A stretch of 64,000 nucleotides of DNA from Ustulina deusta (lineage: Eukaryota; Ascomycota; Sordariomycetes; Xylariales; Xylariaceae), in NCBI GenBank assembly GCA_023159155.1, contig JAJNNX010000022.1, positions 186,001 to 250,000 of the forward strand, read 5' to 3'. The notes under the pieces were generated by a model. It was not told the DNA's origin and ran no database searches. It saw nothing but the letters and a program-made list of their open reading frames with translations. A program made the position numbers and the translations under genes. This document shows, piece by piece, positions 11,467 to 23,552 of this stretch (position 1 is its first letter; each line of letters opens with the position of its first letter).

Positions 11467-14400
11467 CTACCCAATCCCTACAGGGTGTTAGGGTTCTGTC
11501 TTGATGGCCCAGTCTTTATGATCAGATGGGTTTGCTATGTTATTATGACCATCACTATCGCTGTGGCCATTTCGCGTTCCGTGCTCAACTCGACCCTCGC
11601 CTTGGCTACCGCAATTGGTGTACATGGTGGATATTAGATGTAGCTATCCATGGAGCCAACACCGGTCTAAGCGGTGAACGTGCCAGACTGTCCTGACAAG
11701 TTTTGCGTCTTCTCAGCGACAACCCATAACTTGTGTAGTTTGGGGATGGTTGCTGCAAGATGCTTGATACAAATCAGCGGCTATGATAGGTTATTAAAAA
11801 CATGGGATATGAGCTGTAGGTGGACTTCGCTTGTTGAGTCCTTGTTAATCACTAGATGTTAGAATAGAAGAATATGGTCCTCAAGGATCCTAAACACTCG
11901 AGCGGTCAATCCGCTCAGCAGCTACTAGATTCACAATCGAATCAGTTTTATCTATAAGCCACTGTTAGTTGTCGATGTTATCCGTTGAACTGTCAACAAA
12001 ACCTATATCGTCCTCCCATGTGATTTTGTTTGTCCGCATCTAGATAAACGATCTCGTAAGTCTTTCCTATTTGGTTCAATTCCCTCAAATAACCGATCTC
12101 TGGGGAAATTTTAGGCTTTCCCCATGTGTTACGGACCGGACCGTAGGCTCATATAAGTATCTGCAGCCAGTTCAGTGCCCGCCGACTTGATGACATCCTA
12201 CTATTGCGGTAGTGAGACGGTCAGCACACTACCTACAGCACGACTGCAGTTCTGTTCATGGAATCTAGCGGTAAGGGTGTGAAGTAGAGCATCGTCAACC
12301 ACACAGCTAGGTTACTCACACTCATGATTCTACACTCTGGGTCGATATGATGTGCTTTGTAGGTTTTCGGATTTCCCCATCAACTAGGTGTTTGCTAGGT
12401 GTTTGCTGGGTGATATAAATCGTGAAAGTTGTACCCAGTTACTTACGCAAAGGTCTAACAGGCGAGCTATCCGCTTCCTTGCTTTTCCAAAATTAGGCAA
12501 GACAAAAGCTGAACGATGTCGTCATAGATGATGGCGAACACGTGTCCATCTGGACCTGAGAGCAGTGAGCTCAACAGAGATTCCATGGCTACTTATCTTA
12601 CTTACCCTAGTAGGTCATACGTTTAAGCCCTTGCTTTCCAAGGCCGAATCAGCCACAGCAAAATGTGTTACATATAGGCAAGACAACATGCGTTTCTTCA
12701 GTCCTTTGTCTACCTGCCAAGTAGGTATCTAAGCCAAAAGCACTACGCCGTCGCACTTTAGGCTCATACTCGAGAACACAAAATCTGCCGAATTGAAGTT
12801 CATAGGCCCGTTAGGTAGGCCTTCACAATGGGCGGTGTGAAGCGAGGGCCCGCTCATGGACTGTGTTTATTCTATGCGTAGACTTTGAATCGGCATGTGC
12901 GGCATAGTATTCAATATATCGATCTCAAAAATAACTAGTTAAAATCATTTCTAACTAATCAAGCGCCTATCCAGAGATACCTAGGCAGGCATCTAGATCC
13001 AGCCTCTATTGAGGTACCTACAGAAGAAGAGATCGCTCTGCCTATTCTGATTGGACCTCATGGAAACTGGATCCACATATTTTAGCACTTCTCAAGGACG
13101 CAAAAGTCGTTCAAGTTGATAAATGACCTGAGACAAAACATAACCTGTATTTTCTGCTTTTTTTTTCTCTCTCCCTATGTTGTACCAACATGGATTTAAT
13201 TTCCGGCGCTTTGAAAATGGTAACTTAAAATACAGTCAATCAGACGGCCAACATTACACAGTCTAGACCGTGGCTGGACCGCAACGAGGCGCAGACCCTG
13301 GCCCGGATCGGTTGATAACAGGAGGTATTACCGCCAGCTCGCTGGCATCGTGGGAGCACGGCTGCGGGCCTGGCCTGGGTGACCTAAGTGGCTGCCAGGC
13401 GGGCGGCCGTGCCCATTTCCTCGGTTGCGAAATCCGATCTACTCACGATGGAGCTCTGCTCACGATCTGAGGGGAAGCGGGTTTCTTTTCGCGGATCGCC
13501 ACCAACCACCGTTCCTGGAGCTGGGTCCGGTCTTTTTGTCCCGCCTGGCCAATCCTCTGGCCTGCTGTCTGCCATTCATCCTGTTCTGGCGGCTTGTTTA
13601 CCTGCGCTATGGGGTGAAACACGTACAGCAAGGCATGTAGCACATGGTGTCACTTCTGGAGAAGTCGGTACACCTCGCTGTGCTGCACTCCCTACGTACA
13701 GTACACAGTGCACTGCAGCAGGCACAGGTGCTGTCGGGTTGTGATGTTGTACAGTATAAGGTTCGTGACCGGTTTTCTGACCAGCGAGATGTGACCCGCC
13801 GTTAGCTTCGTTTGCGGCTTTGTTAGTCTACTCACTATTTACATACTTACTGACACTCGAGGTAACATAGGTAGTTGTACAGACACTCGGCTACGCTACA
13901 GGTTACACTTCCTAGGCTGTGAAAACACCGCTTCCCGCCTCGCGCTGCCACTTACACTTGGTCTTCCGCCAAGGGCTTGCCAACCATGTGGGTCGTGGGC
14001 TCCCTGGGTTCTCCCTGCTCTTCTGTATGTGGGCACCTTTCCCACTAGTTAACAGTCCTCTAGGCTATCTAAGTTGCTCAGGCTCTCGATCGTGGTGAGC
14101 ACGTCGAATCGCGGCGATCGTCTAGCGGGAGATTCAAGCCGCAACACGCATTCGAGATCTCATCCCTAGCCTACCCCTTGCGTCATCAAGCTAAATATAT
14201 GTCCGTTATATTAAATTTTTAAAAAATAAAAAAAAAGCTGAAAGAAAAAAGAATGACTTTCCATCGCCTACCGCTGCAGACTCCTCTAGACACACTGCAG
14301 TTGGCTCGTGTCATGCGATCATGATCACGATCTCCATCATGCTTATGCTTGTTTCTACCCAATGCTCTGCCTGCCTTGCCCGTGCTGACCAGACCAGAAG

Positions 14401-14720
14401 AGACATGGTTCGGACTGGCTGCCAGCGAAATCCCAAGCCACGTTGTCTAAGGGTTTCTGTCCCTAACTCTTAACATTTCCTGTCGTGTGCGGGCCAATTA
14501 AACACATCGCGAGCTCCGACAATAAAAGGCCTTTGTATTACGTTTGACTTGTTGCGACACCACGTCCCCTTGGCCATAACCCAGTTGTCCATTCTTGTGA
14601 GCATCATATCCAACCAAGTCACTCGTCCCGTCTACCTATCATACGTAGCCTACGCCTCGCAAAGCTCATAATACATCCATCTACCTATTTATAGTTGGGG
14701 CTCCCCGACGGCTTCTCTCC
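11467..14720. other. 3.25-kb non-coding stretch, including the vivid-like gene's upstream region
   Basis: No frame has the length or composition of a gene. Seen: a short tandem repeat (CTAGGTGTTTG twice, 12384-12405), a GC-rich block at about 13260-13740 set in AT-rich flanks, an A/T run at 14205-14250, and a cluster of GATC/GATCG words at about 14085-14335. The size and the light-element cluster suggest a large regulated promoter. The left part is simply the 3' flank of the Not4 gene. Confidence 0.55.
14317..14332 (+). promoter_or_regulatory. Candidate White-Collar light-responsive element upstream of vivid-like gene
   Basis: GATCACGATC at 14323-14332 matches the published White-Collar-complex consensus GATCNCGATN, and another GATC lies just before it at 14317-14320. 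It is about 390 bp upstream of the photoreceptor ATG, a usual position for such elements. In Neurospora, vivid is a direct White-Collar target. The site match is seen; binding is inferred. Confidence 0.6.
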
Positions 14721-15553
14721 ATGTCGCCACCTACATCTACACCCATTACCATTGACTCTTATAATTTCCCCATGACAACCGAGTACTACCTACCCTCAGT
14801 CGTATCCATGAACCCCTGGGAGTATAATGCATTGGAGGTGAGTAGTTTCCCTTCGAGCCTGAGTCGGTCGAGTCCAGCCTTACCACCAAGGGGTACATGA
14901 TGGCTATACTGAGTTATATGAATCAATCGCTAATTGCACTTCTCAGTATAATTATACCGAGGATGAGACCTCTTCTGCTCCCGTACCTCCCCAAGCTGGC
15001 GCCCTGAGCGACCCTCTCATCTATCCAGGCATATATGCTCCCAGCGGATTCGACATAATGAGCATTCTTGTTAGTTGCTAGGAGCCACATCCGTCATATC
15101 CAGCCAATGTCTGACACGCGCTAATGGGATGAGTGGCGAAAGAGCCGAGTGGCGATGAGACCTTCGCCAGTGGTAGATCTCGGGCCAGTGGATGCGTCGT
15201 GCGCGATAGTCGTGTGCGATATCGAGCAGCCCGACTACCCGGTCGTGTACGCGAACGAGGCATGCATGCAGTTGACGGGGTACCCATTGGAGGAGATGCT
15301 CGGGAAGAACTGCCGATTCATGCAAGCGCCGGGAGGCAAGGTCCGCAAGTCGTCGACGCGGAGCCACGTCGAGAAGAGCGTGCTGAAGAAGATGTGCCAC
15401 ACCATCGAGGCCAATGGCGAGCTGGCCGTCGAGGTCACCAACTTCAAGAAGGACGGCCAGAAATTCACAAACCTGCTTACCATCATCCCCGTCTGCTGGG
15501 ATACACCCTCCCCCCGGTATTATGTTGGCTTCATTGCGGAGAAGACTTGGTGA
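14721..15553 (+). CDS. vvd: VIVID-type LOV-domain blue-light photoreceptor
   Basis: Exons 14721-14837, 14947-15069 and 15143-15553 give 216 residues, close to Neurospora VVD (186). The N-cap has MNPWEYNALE and YAPSGFDIMSIL, both recognisable VVD landmarks. The rest is one PAS/LOV domain: SCAIVVCDIEQPDYPVVYAN, LTGYPLEEMLGKNCRFMQ with the flavin-adduct Cys at about residue 137, VEVTNFKKDGQKF, and LLTIIPV near the C-terminus. VVD binds FAD, forms a cysteinyl adduct in blue light, dimerises and damps the White Collar complex, giving photoadaptation and clock gating. Intron 2 appears to end at AAG (15142), giving ILSRVAMRPSP, which matches the ILxRVxxRPNP spacing in relatives. An upstream acceptor at 15133 would add three residues (WRK) and also stays in frame. 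A light element lies upstream. Confidence 0.92.
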
Positions 15554-18500
15554 ACTGGTGGAAATACGGCCACTCGTATGGTTAGCTTCACATGTGTATG
15601 AGCTGGCTGCTTACACTATATGCAAGCTATGGAATTAAAGGGGATGGAATCGGGAATCCTCTGATTTTGGTTCGACGTAATCATATGCCCCTCCCATTGC
15701 CACGACATTAAGAACGATACCACTCTACCTATAGAGGCAAGATGTAGGAATTTTGGTTCTCTTGTTGTTGTTGTTTTTCGTTCTTTCTTCTTTTTCTTTT
15801 CTTCTTCTGCGATTAGCGTATTTCTACCTCGATGGGGGGACTTCTATCTGCTTTTAGGCATCGTATTGATACCCCAGGGATATGGTTTCTATTTTGTACT
15901 CGAACTTGGAGGGAGTGATTAGGGCGGGGCGGGCGTATTTGAAATGGTAGATATTGGCTTTTTTTATCTCACGAGGAGGAAAAAGCAAAAAGAGAAAAAA
16001 GAAAAAAGGGCCAGTTACCAAAACGTCGTTTGGCTCACAAGTCAGCGCCTTACTGGGATTTGAAAGAGCAAAATGAAAACGTGTCTTTTCTTCACCAGGC
16101 TAGTCAGATCGCACGTTTACGTCATAGATGAAATATATCGTGATATTCCTCCATCTTTCAAGAGGGCCGAAACAAAATGTCTTGATTAACTGACTAATAT
16201 ACTACTAGTTAGTATCACATCCCCCCTTGCTCTCAACACCATGGATGTCTGGCTAGATCTTTAGAATGAAGCTTTTCGTTTATCTCGGCCACACGGAAAA
16301 GCAAGGAGTGGTAATACCCATCTGCATCGTATAGTATGAGGCATGAGCGTAAAGTAACGTGAGGAACTAACTCGAAGCGAGAGAACTCTAGCGCAGGCAG
16401 ATGATTTGTGCCTCCTGTTTTCCACATTTTCCCACCAACAATTGTCACCTTTTGCCCTTCCAGGTTCCCTAGATGGGTGAGTTTACATGTGTCGTGCCTA
16501 GTGTACATATGCTCCGTGGTCCATTTCTCTCTTTGTCCCACCCTGTTAGTGTCGGAGGTTTGAGTGGGTAATTATGGTTGTTCCCCCTCGTCATGTTCTC
16601 TGCGAATGCCTACCGAACATATGCGATAGATAGACAGTAGCGAAATGCAGGAGACAGGGTTGGTTAGATCGATTCCCCGTATACTATCTATTGTATTACG
16701 ATACCTGTTCTGTGACACCGGTGAGACGAGGGCGAAGATTCGATCTGTTGGTGGGACAGGAGACAGGGTTTTTGCGCAGCAATGTAGTGTAACTGTATCC
16801 TCACTGTAACATGACATAGACCAGGTATCCTCGTGACTACAGCATACATACTACTGTAGGTAGATGTAGCCGCCGATGGAAGTAGTACCTATCTAGGGAT
16901 CGTCAAACCCCTATTATTACTCGGGGTTTCGGCGCAAGATGGGCAAAAGCAAATGGGAAAGACGGGAGATGAGTTAAATCTTTGGCTACCTTGCTGCTAC
17001 TTCCTGCACTCCTGTCCTGTGCTAGCACTAGACGGGTGCGGCGGTACTTAGTCTAGGGGAGTACGTATTGCGGTGGTGCTGCCCGGACAAGTCCTAGGCA
17101 TATCCCGGCCTGGCTGCCTGACCTGTTGTCATCTTGTCTAGTCTCAGTGAACACTTCACCCCCATGTTCTCTCGATCGCATGTCACTGCACGAGGGCCCG
17201 GGAATCGCGGAATTTTTATTGGGTGGATGGGGGAGGGGATAATTTTACTTGGCTCGTTCCTCTCCCTTGTCCGTCTGGTTGGCTGTCGTGGCCATATACA
17301 GGACTCGGCAAGGGGCTACTGTATGTATGTAGACCCGCCTCGGATATGGAGGCCGAGGGAGGGAAAATGGGGATAGGTGGGTTAGACGGCTGGATACGAA
17401 AGGTTGTTTCTTTTGTTTGACTGGACGAAGCTGATTCGCAAGGGACGTTGCGTTGTATCGAGAATCAACAGTGATATAGTGTAGTCCAGGGGTACCCACA
17501 TATGTAAGTAAGAAAGAAGTGAGGATCTTGCATCCGACTAGTATACCTACTAGCTCACAGTAGGCAAGGTGGGATCGTGGAGAAGACAGCATCGGTGATA
17601 GTGGCTTAGCCCTGTGGATATAGATCGAATTATAGTCACCCCTATACATAATAGTATTTCACGCCAGGAAGACTAGTTATCTAGTTGCGAGCCTTCCATG
17701 ACTATGTGTTAATTAGGGAATTATTGATACAATCTCATTAAAATCTGCATGAGCTGGCACTATCCACCATGGCATGTCGATGGAAGAAGAACAAGCTAGT
17801 CCGGGAGAAAGAGAAAACACTTTGGCTGGGTAGCACGTCGAATATTTTGGTTCCGTATCTGGAAGAAAGCACGCGTACTAGTGTAGTTAAAAGCGAGGAA
17901 ATCCACGTCAGTGCACGCAAGAAAACAAATGCCGCAAAACAAAACTCGTATCCATCTTGTTCTGCTTTGTTCGTCTGAGGATCTCATCTAAAATGGTAGT
18001 GAAGTTGGCAGACACCACATACCTCGGAGGTATAGTTAGGTATATACTGTGTTTCTACAATCTTACTCTCTAATTAGCACAATCGAATACACTGGAAAAA
18101 GCAACCCGTCTCGTAGTGCACCAGATGGAATTCTAAAACCGGTGGCTGAATGTGTATTTTAAAAATTTAGACATTTAAAAAAGTAATTTCTCGAAGAGAT
18201 TATTACCTTAAACAAGGTAGTTATAGCTACCTAATTGTTTAAATCCGGCATGGTCTCAAGATGATAACTACTATAAATATTAAAACCTACACTATTAATC
18301 TACACTAATATTGACTTCCCTCAAGGTACTATGAAAAATTACATCATCTGCTTGACTTGTACATCACACCTCTTGGTTATATATGTTTTCTCCGGAGCGA
18401 TGATGAGTCGCTGTTAGGTCTAAGTATATGGGTTTGGACTCGATAGCATTGATTCCCGAACCACTCCTTTTGAGTTGGAAAGGGTTTAGGTCCTTATATG

Positions 18501-18872
18501 TATATGCTGTAATACTTAATACAATTACCTCCACGGGACAAGTATCTAGTAGGTAATCAATTACCCTCTAGCGACCCTAGCGCCGGACATTCATTATTTT
18601 TGTATATCCGTATGACACTGGTGGAAATGGAGACATGTGAATCCGATTATGGCTAGCTAGAGTGTGGTGTTTGTTTTATAAATCCGCTAAATAATAATTG
18701 TCTACCTGCTCTACCTATTTCCCCAACAATTTCCACCCAAGGTTTCCCTTTTCCTGCTTGGGCAGCACATGCTATGCAGACCTAATACTGACTCTTTCAA
18801 TTTGCCTGGAGATACCTAGGCTAGGCTGCAAGGGAAGCAAACTCTGAACAGACTATTCCTTGAGGCCCTTAC
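15554..18872. other. 3.3-kb non-coding stretch between vivid-like and cellobiohydrolase genes
   Basis: It starts with the 3' flank of the photoreceptor gene (TTG-trinucleotide and T-rich runs near 15770-15800), then has no frame I would defend as coding. The part from about 18000 to 18700 is AT-rich and contains an inverted repeat (18208-18242). It ends in the 3' flank of the minus-strand cellobiohydrolase gene. Confidence 0.55.
18208..18242. repeat. Imperfect inverted repeat (hairpin) in AT-rich DNA
   Basis: Arms TTAAACAA plus GGTAG and CTACC plus TTGTTTAA pair around a six-base loop, with a three-base bulge (TAA) on the right arm. No coding sequence or transposon ends were seen nearby. Confidence 0.55.
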
Positions 18873-20498
18873 CTACGCGGCCGCGAAGGTGGAGTTGATG
18901 GGGCCGAAGCGGATGTTGCTGTAGATGACGCTGTTAGAGCCCTGGTTGGCCTCGACGTCGGCGGGGACGCCGGAGTCTTGAGCGCAGGTCCCGCGGTCGC
19001 CACCGGGCGTGCCGGCCTTCTCGGGGGGGTAGCTGGAGTCGAGCCAGAGCATATTGGCGTAGTGCTATAGAGGCAGGTTCGTCAGATTTTGTCCTATCCG
19101 AACTGTGGAGAACAAGGGTTCGATGATTTGGGGGGGTAACTTACGTCGTCCCAGAGAGACATGACAAGGACCATACCACTCTCCAAAGCCTTGCCCATCT
19201 GCGCGAGACCGCCCTTGTCGTTGAAGTTGTCGGTATCGCCGAATGAGGTCTTCTGAGCTGAGCAGAACTCGGCAGTGATCTCGTTGCCACTAGTTCCTTC
19301 GATGGTGCTCTCCGAGTTGGGGATGAGCGTGCCGTCCTGGATGTAGAATCGTTTGATGGAGGAGAGACTGCCGTCGTCGCCTGTGATGAATTGAGTCACG
19401 ACGGTGAACACCTTGCTTGTGTCGACGGTCATGCCAGGGCCGTAGAAGTCCTTGACACCCTGGCGGTACGAGTTGAAGTCACATCCATCGGGATCGCAGT
19501 CGCCAGCATAGCGGGTGTCGGAGTAAGTGCCACCGCAGGCATCTCCCGAGCAAGCGTGCTGGCCGATGGTGGTGCAGGGGTGGGGGGTGTAGGCGGTTGA
19601 GATGCTGTTTGCCTCTGTTGAATCGCTTAGCCCACGACTTGTAACTAATCCACGGCCGAGGACGGGCTACTCACCCCAGATATCCATTTCAGAGCAGCAG
19701 GAACCCATTCCACCAACACCCGCGTTGTCATCGTTAGAAGACGGATCCCATTGGTCAGAGTTGGCCTTCGTTGAATCGTTAGATGGAGACAGGTCAGAAT
19801 ATGATGGAGACACTCACCTTGCCGTCAATGAACTTTAAGTCGCGAGGGCACTGCGCATCACAGTAACCAGTGCCGTATTTAGCTCCGGCCTTGTTTGCGG
19901 AATATTTGGACATTCCACCGTCCTCGTCCATGGCGACGAAGTACAAGGCACCGTTGAGACCGCAGCCAAGCTTCGACACGTCGACATCGAAGGTGAACTC
20001 GTTGCCGAGCAGTTTGAACATCTGGTATTTGTCTGCCCCGCTCATGAGGTACAGACGGGATCCAATGTTGGTCGCTGTAAATGTCTTAGTAAGATATATA
20101 TATCCCTCTTCACATGGCCGTCGTCACCCACAGTAGTCTCCTTCGGTGACGAACTTCAGGGTCAATGCGTTACCACTGGTTGAGGCACCGTAGGTATTCT
20201 GGTACTCAGCTCCGTCGACGGCACAGTTCTTTGAGCATGTGTCGGAGTCAGGGCAGATGGTGGTGTTCCACTCATTGCCCGTGTAGCAGTTCGTGTATCC
20301 GTTGATGTCGTGTAGCCAGCGCCAGTTAGCGTCGATGGTGACCTCGCCGCTAACGGACTGGCAGCTGCCGGGCGCCGTGCATTTCTGCCAGGTCATCGTG
20401 GGATGAGTCTCGGCCGTCTGCGTGCCTACGGCTTGCCCTGAGACTGACTTGGCGGCAGTCCAGGCAGCCACGAGAGCTGCAGTCTTAGAGTTCATCAT
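18873..20498 (-). CDS. Secreted GH7 cellobiohydrolase (CBHI type), no cellulose-binding module
   Basis: Five exons (20498-20132, 20074-19818, 19765-19675, 19614-19145, 19064-18873) close in frame to 458 residues. It cleaves cellobiose from the reducing ends of cellulose. Seen: a signal peptide of about 22 residues ending before [20 protein letters not shown]; a [13 protein letters not shown] core; the catalytic E-x-D-x-x-E as SEMDIWEAN with nucleophile Glu234, Asp236 and acid/base Glu239; [33 protein letters not shown]; and the end [10 protein letters not shown]. There is no Ser/Thr linker or CBM1, so it is a catalytic domain only. The four introns are 57, 52, 60 and 80 nt, and intron 3 splits the catalytic Glu239 codon. 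The second intron seems to end in AAG. The exo-loop sequence and overall match to Trichoderma Cel7A favour cellobiohydrolase over endoglucanase. A CRE1-type palindrome and TATA box lie upstream. Confidence 0.95.
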
Positions 20499-20601
20499 GT
20501 TGCTAAACGAGGACAGAAGATTTCTTCCAAGAAGGACTGGGGAAATGAATGTGGTGAAGCGTGTTCAAGATGAGAGCAGAAGACGCTGACCAGACCTAGT
20601 C

Positions 20602-20607
20602 TTTATA
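20602..20607 (-). promoter_or_regulatory. TATA box of the cellobiohydrolase gene
   Basis: Read on the minus strand the sequence is TATAAA, about 105 bp upstream of the start codon, a normal distance for a strongly expressed fungal secreted enzyme. It is directly next to the palindrome at 20609-20628. Confidence 0.65.
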
Positions 20608-20608
20608 C

Positions 20609-20628
20609 CTGGGGTTGCTCAACCCCAG
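20609..20628. promoter_or_regulatory. Perfect palindrome of two CRE1/CreA-type sites
   Basis: Arms CTGGGGTTG and CAACCCCAG pair perfectly around two bases. Each arm contains CTGGGG, a match to the carbon-catabolite repressor consensus SYGGRG, in opposite orientations. Paired CreA/CRE1 sites repress cellulase genes on glucose in Aspergillus and Trichoderma. The sites are seen; repression here is inferred. Confidence 0.62.
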
Positions 20629-22889
20629 AGGCTGTGATAAGCCTCACATCTATTGTCATCTTGGTATAACATAGAACTGCACCCTAGAATGGAAGTTTCG
20701 GCCATAGAATACCGCGACCCACATTCTATTTGCAAAGTAAAGGGGCATATTGTTTTCAGACAATTCTCACGGCTTGTTGGGCCTGATATCCGAACACTCC
20801 ATGCCTTGCCTTCACGCATGGACGATCCTTACTCTTATGAGTCGACAAACGGAGAGAGCCAGTAGGTCAGTTGAGAGGAATCTTCCCAGCGGACCAATGA
20901 CGCGCGAGACCAGCAAAGAACGGGGAGTGTTCGATATTAGGTCTCTTGAGGTCCTGGACAAGCAGTACAGTGGATTAGGTTTTATCTATCACAGTCTCCT
21001 TCTGGTCTACGTGCAGTCGCCTGGGATGCAAGCGACATAACAAGTTGTGTTGCCATAGGTGAAAGATATCGTGCCATCTAGTCGCATCGCTTCAGCCTCG
21101 TAAGCCATATACACGAGTGCTGAGGAAAGCTGGAGGAAACGGCAAAAGTCTGTAAGGTAACGCTACATAAGTGAAACGAGTTTTCCCAATCCAAAGGCGT
21201 AGTCAGTATAGGAGCATGACGTACCCAGTAATAAGGGACGAGATAAGGGTGACATTTATCTACGAATATATCTCTGCATAATAAAGGACCGAAAGGGTTC
21301 GAAGTACGGCCAATAACACGGAAGCTTATGAATGTGTGTCTGACTGTTCGGGGTGTGTTTTGTTACCTTTACAAGCCATTGGAACCACTGCTATAGAGCG
21401 AGCTGTGTTGCGGCTATCACAACTGTTGCTGGCCTATCTAGTGTCATGTGTTGTTCGCTGCATAGAAGATGACTTTCTTCTTAGTGGCGACTAGAGTCGT
21501 AAGTATCTACAACCTGGAGGCAACGTTGTGAAAGGGATAACCTCCGCTTATCGTGGAAGTGGTAAATCCGGTTAATGTCGTGAACCAAACTTGAGCCCCA
21601 AGAACCTTGCACGCATATCAAATGAATCGCCTTCCCGCTCACAGGGTTTCCCCACATCTCCAACACTTGGAGAAAGCTAGGTGAATGAACACGCGGAAAC
21701 ATCTTGTTGCAGGTATCAGATAAGGTGGTTAGAGCCCTCTAAACTGGTGCCAAGTAAGCGAGATCAGCAAGCAACCATGTTCGTCGCTGGATAGGCTCCG
21801 TGTTGTCTAGTAGAACATGGAGAAGTTCAACCCCATCTTCTCCTGCGGTTGGGGAACCCGAAATGACAGTCAACTTGGCCATATAATGCGTTGAGATAGA
21901 GGGCTGAGGCGAGGGCGTGAAATAAAGGCGGAGGCCAAGAAATAATCATCGCACTCCTATTCGGCCGCCATTTTGCAGATCCGGAGTCACCTAACGCCTC
22001 TGCCTAGGAAGGTTAGTGAAGCAGATGCCAATCAATAGAATACTCTATGGCGATGCTGTGATATCCTCGGACCAGAGATATTAACATGCTGCTAACTTCT
22101 GTAGGCCGGCCAGTCGGTTATGGAAGTAATATTATTGATGAATTTTCAGTGGTTTAATAAATAGCGGAACTATCGCTTTAAACACAATGGCCTCGATAGT
22201 CTTGAGATATGTTGGAGTTTTATCACGTTCAGCAATCATTTATAGTACTGGCAAGCCTCTTCTATAAGCCAGCATCTTGGTAGCCGTAGACTTTGATTAA
22301 CTAACCATCAAAAGCGCGGATGTCATGGAGTGCGGTGCCGAGGAGGCACAATAGCATTTCCCAATCGCATACGATTTCATGATCTTCGCATCTCAAACGA
22401 ATCGCCTGATGAACACTAAGAGTTGAATCTGTCAAACGTACTAGCGTTGCCGTCTTTGGGTATGCCAGAGCTGATTTATGCATCCTGTGCGAGCACAGTC
22501 GCTTTTGGGGCCGATTGGCCATTGATAGTTCGGTTTGTTCCGACGCCTACAAATCGCCTGGGTTTATTAGTTGTACATGGTGGGGATGAGCACCGTAGTT
22601 GGGCAAGGTGCTTCTCTAATGAGAATCTTGAAAAGTATGTAGATCGGGTTTCCTTCGACGTTCCCTTTCAGGTACTCCGACAAAACCTACACCTCGTACA
22701 AATTCGGAACTACTAAGATCCACAGATTCGCTGCATGATATAGAGCAACAAAGATGGATGACCTAACCATCGATGCTGAATTTCCAGCAGGGACTGCATG
22801 AAAGATGTTGGATGATGGCGTATTCATCTCATTCCAGGAATTGTGCGTCCTGGGAGTATCGTACACTTCTAGAGGGGAAATTGGTGTTT
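20629..22889. other. Non-coding stretch upstream of the cellobiohydrolase gene
   Basis: No supportable gene. A GGCTTA word (minus strand, near 20638-20643) fits the loose GGCWWW Xyr1/XlnR core but is weak on its own. The right part is the 3' flank of the LAMTOR2-like gene. Confidence 0.5.
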
Positions 22890-23552
22890 TCAGCGCGACT
22901 CAAGCGGCCCGGTTGTCTCGTCTGGTACATCCAAAGAACCCAGCCTATCGTTCAAGCAACGCGCCAGTTCTTCAGCCTGTCGTCTCATGACTACGACGGC
23001 CGAGGCACCGACGCTATTCGATGTCGCGATGCTGGCAGTTGTTGCACCGGTACTTGTGACACTCTCTACCTCTGAAGGCGAGCCCAGGGGCGGGCTGGGT
23101 TGAGAATCAAGGTTGGCTTGGGGGGTCTGCATTGGTCGGCTCTGTTGGTGAGAATGACGCGGAGAAGCAGAGCCCGGCGACTCCGCTGGAGGGCCGATAC
23201 ATATAAAAAGCAGGCCACATCGAAGATGTCTAATGGCCACGACGGCGCCCGCAAGCTGAACCGTTATTGCGCTGGATGTTGGTTTGCCGACCAAAACCGA
23301 TGGGGAGTGTGACGGTAGCGCGCTCTCTATGGTGGCGCCGGTGGACGGGGCGGCGTACAGAGCCCAAAGGGAGGCGGCAACAGTGGCCTGCGTGCGCAGA
23401 GTGGCAACGGAGTGTGGCGAAGCGTGGGTGAGCAGCTTGCCAGCGACGGTAGTCAGGAGGCTCGTATGGATCTGAGGGGAGAGGTTCGCGCGTAGGAAGG
23501 CAGTGAGTCGTTTCGTGAGAAGCAGGGGCGGCGTGGGCGCTGCAAGCGACAT
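22890..23552 (-). CDS. Roadblock/LC7-domain protein resembling LAMTOR2 (Ragulator/EGO-type subunit)
   Basis: Single exon, 220 residues. The N-terminal half lines up by eye with animal LAMTOR2: TSLLTTVAGKLLTHA, then LRTQATVAASLWALY, then the strand-like VQLAGAVVAIRHLRCGLLFICIG, and finally a helix near the C-terminus (RRQAEELARCLNDRLGSL). A Ser/Pro/Gln-rich insert of about 60 residues separates the last strand from this helix. LAMTOR2 is a roadblock-fold subunit of the lysosomal Ragulator, which anchors Rag GTPases for TORC1 signalling; yeast EGO complex subunits have the same fold. A vacuole-membrane role is inferred from this match. The start is the first ATG, and no splice signals are needed. 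The N-terminus has no obvious myristoylation site. Confidence 0.72.
   Translation of the reverse strand: MSLAAPTPPLLLTKRLTAFLRANLSPQIHTSLLTTVAGKLLTHASPHSVATLRTQATVAASLWALYAAPSTGATIESALPSHSPSVLVGKPTSSAITVQLAGAVVAIRHLRCGLLFICIGPPAESPGSASPRHSHQQSRPMQTPQANLDSQPSPPLGSPSEVESVTSTGATTASIATSNSVGASAVVVMRRQAEELARCLNDRLGSLDVPDETTGPLESR

Noticed and set aside
13270..13744. Overlapping open frames in a GC-rich block
   Set aside because: Several frames on both strands are open at once, as expected from GC-rich DNA; none shows family features or codon bias.
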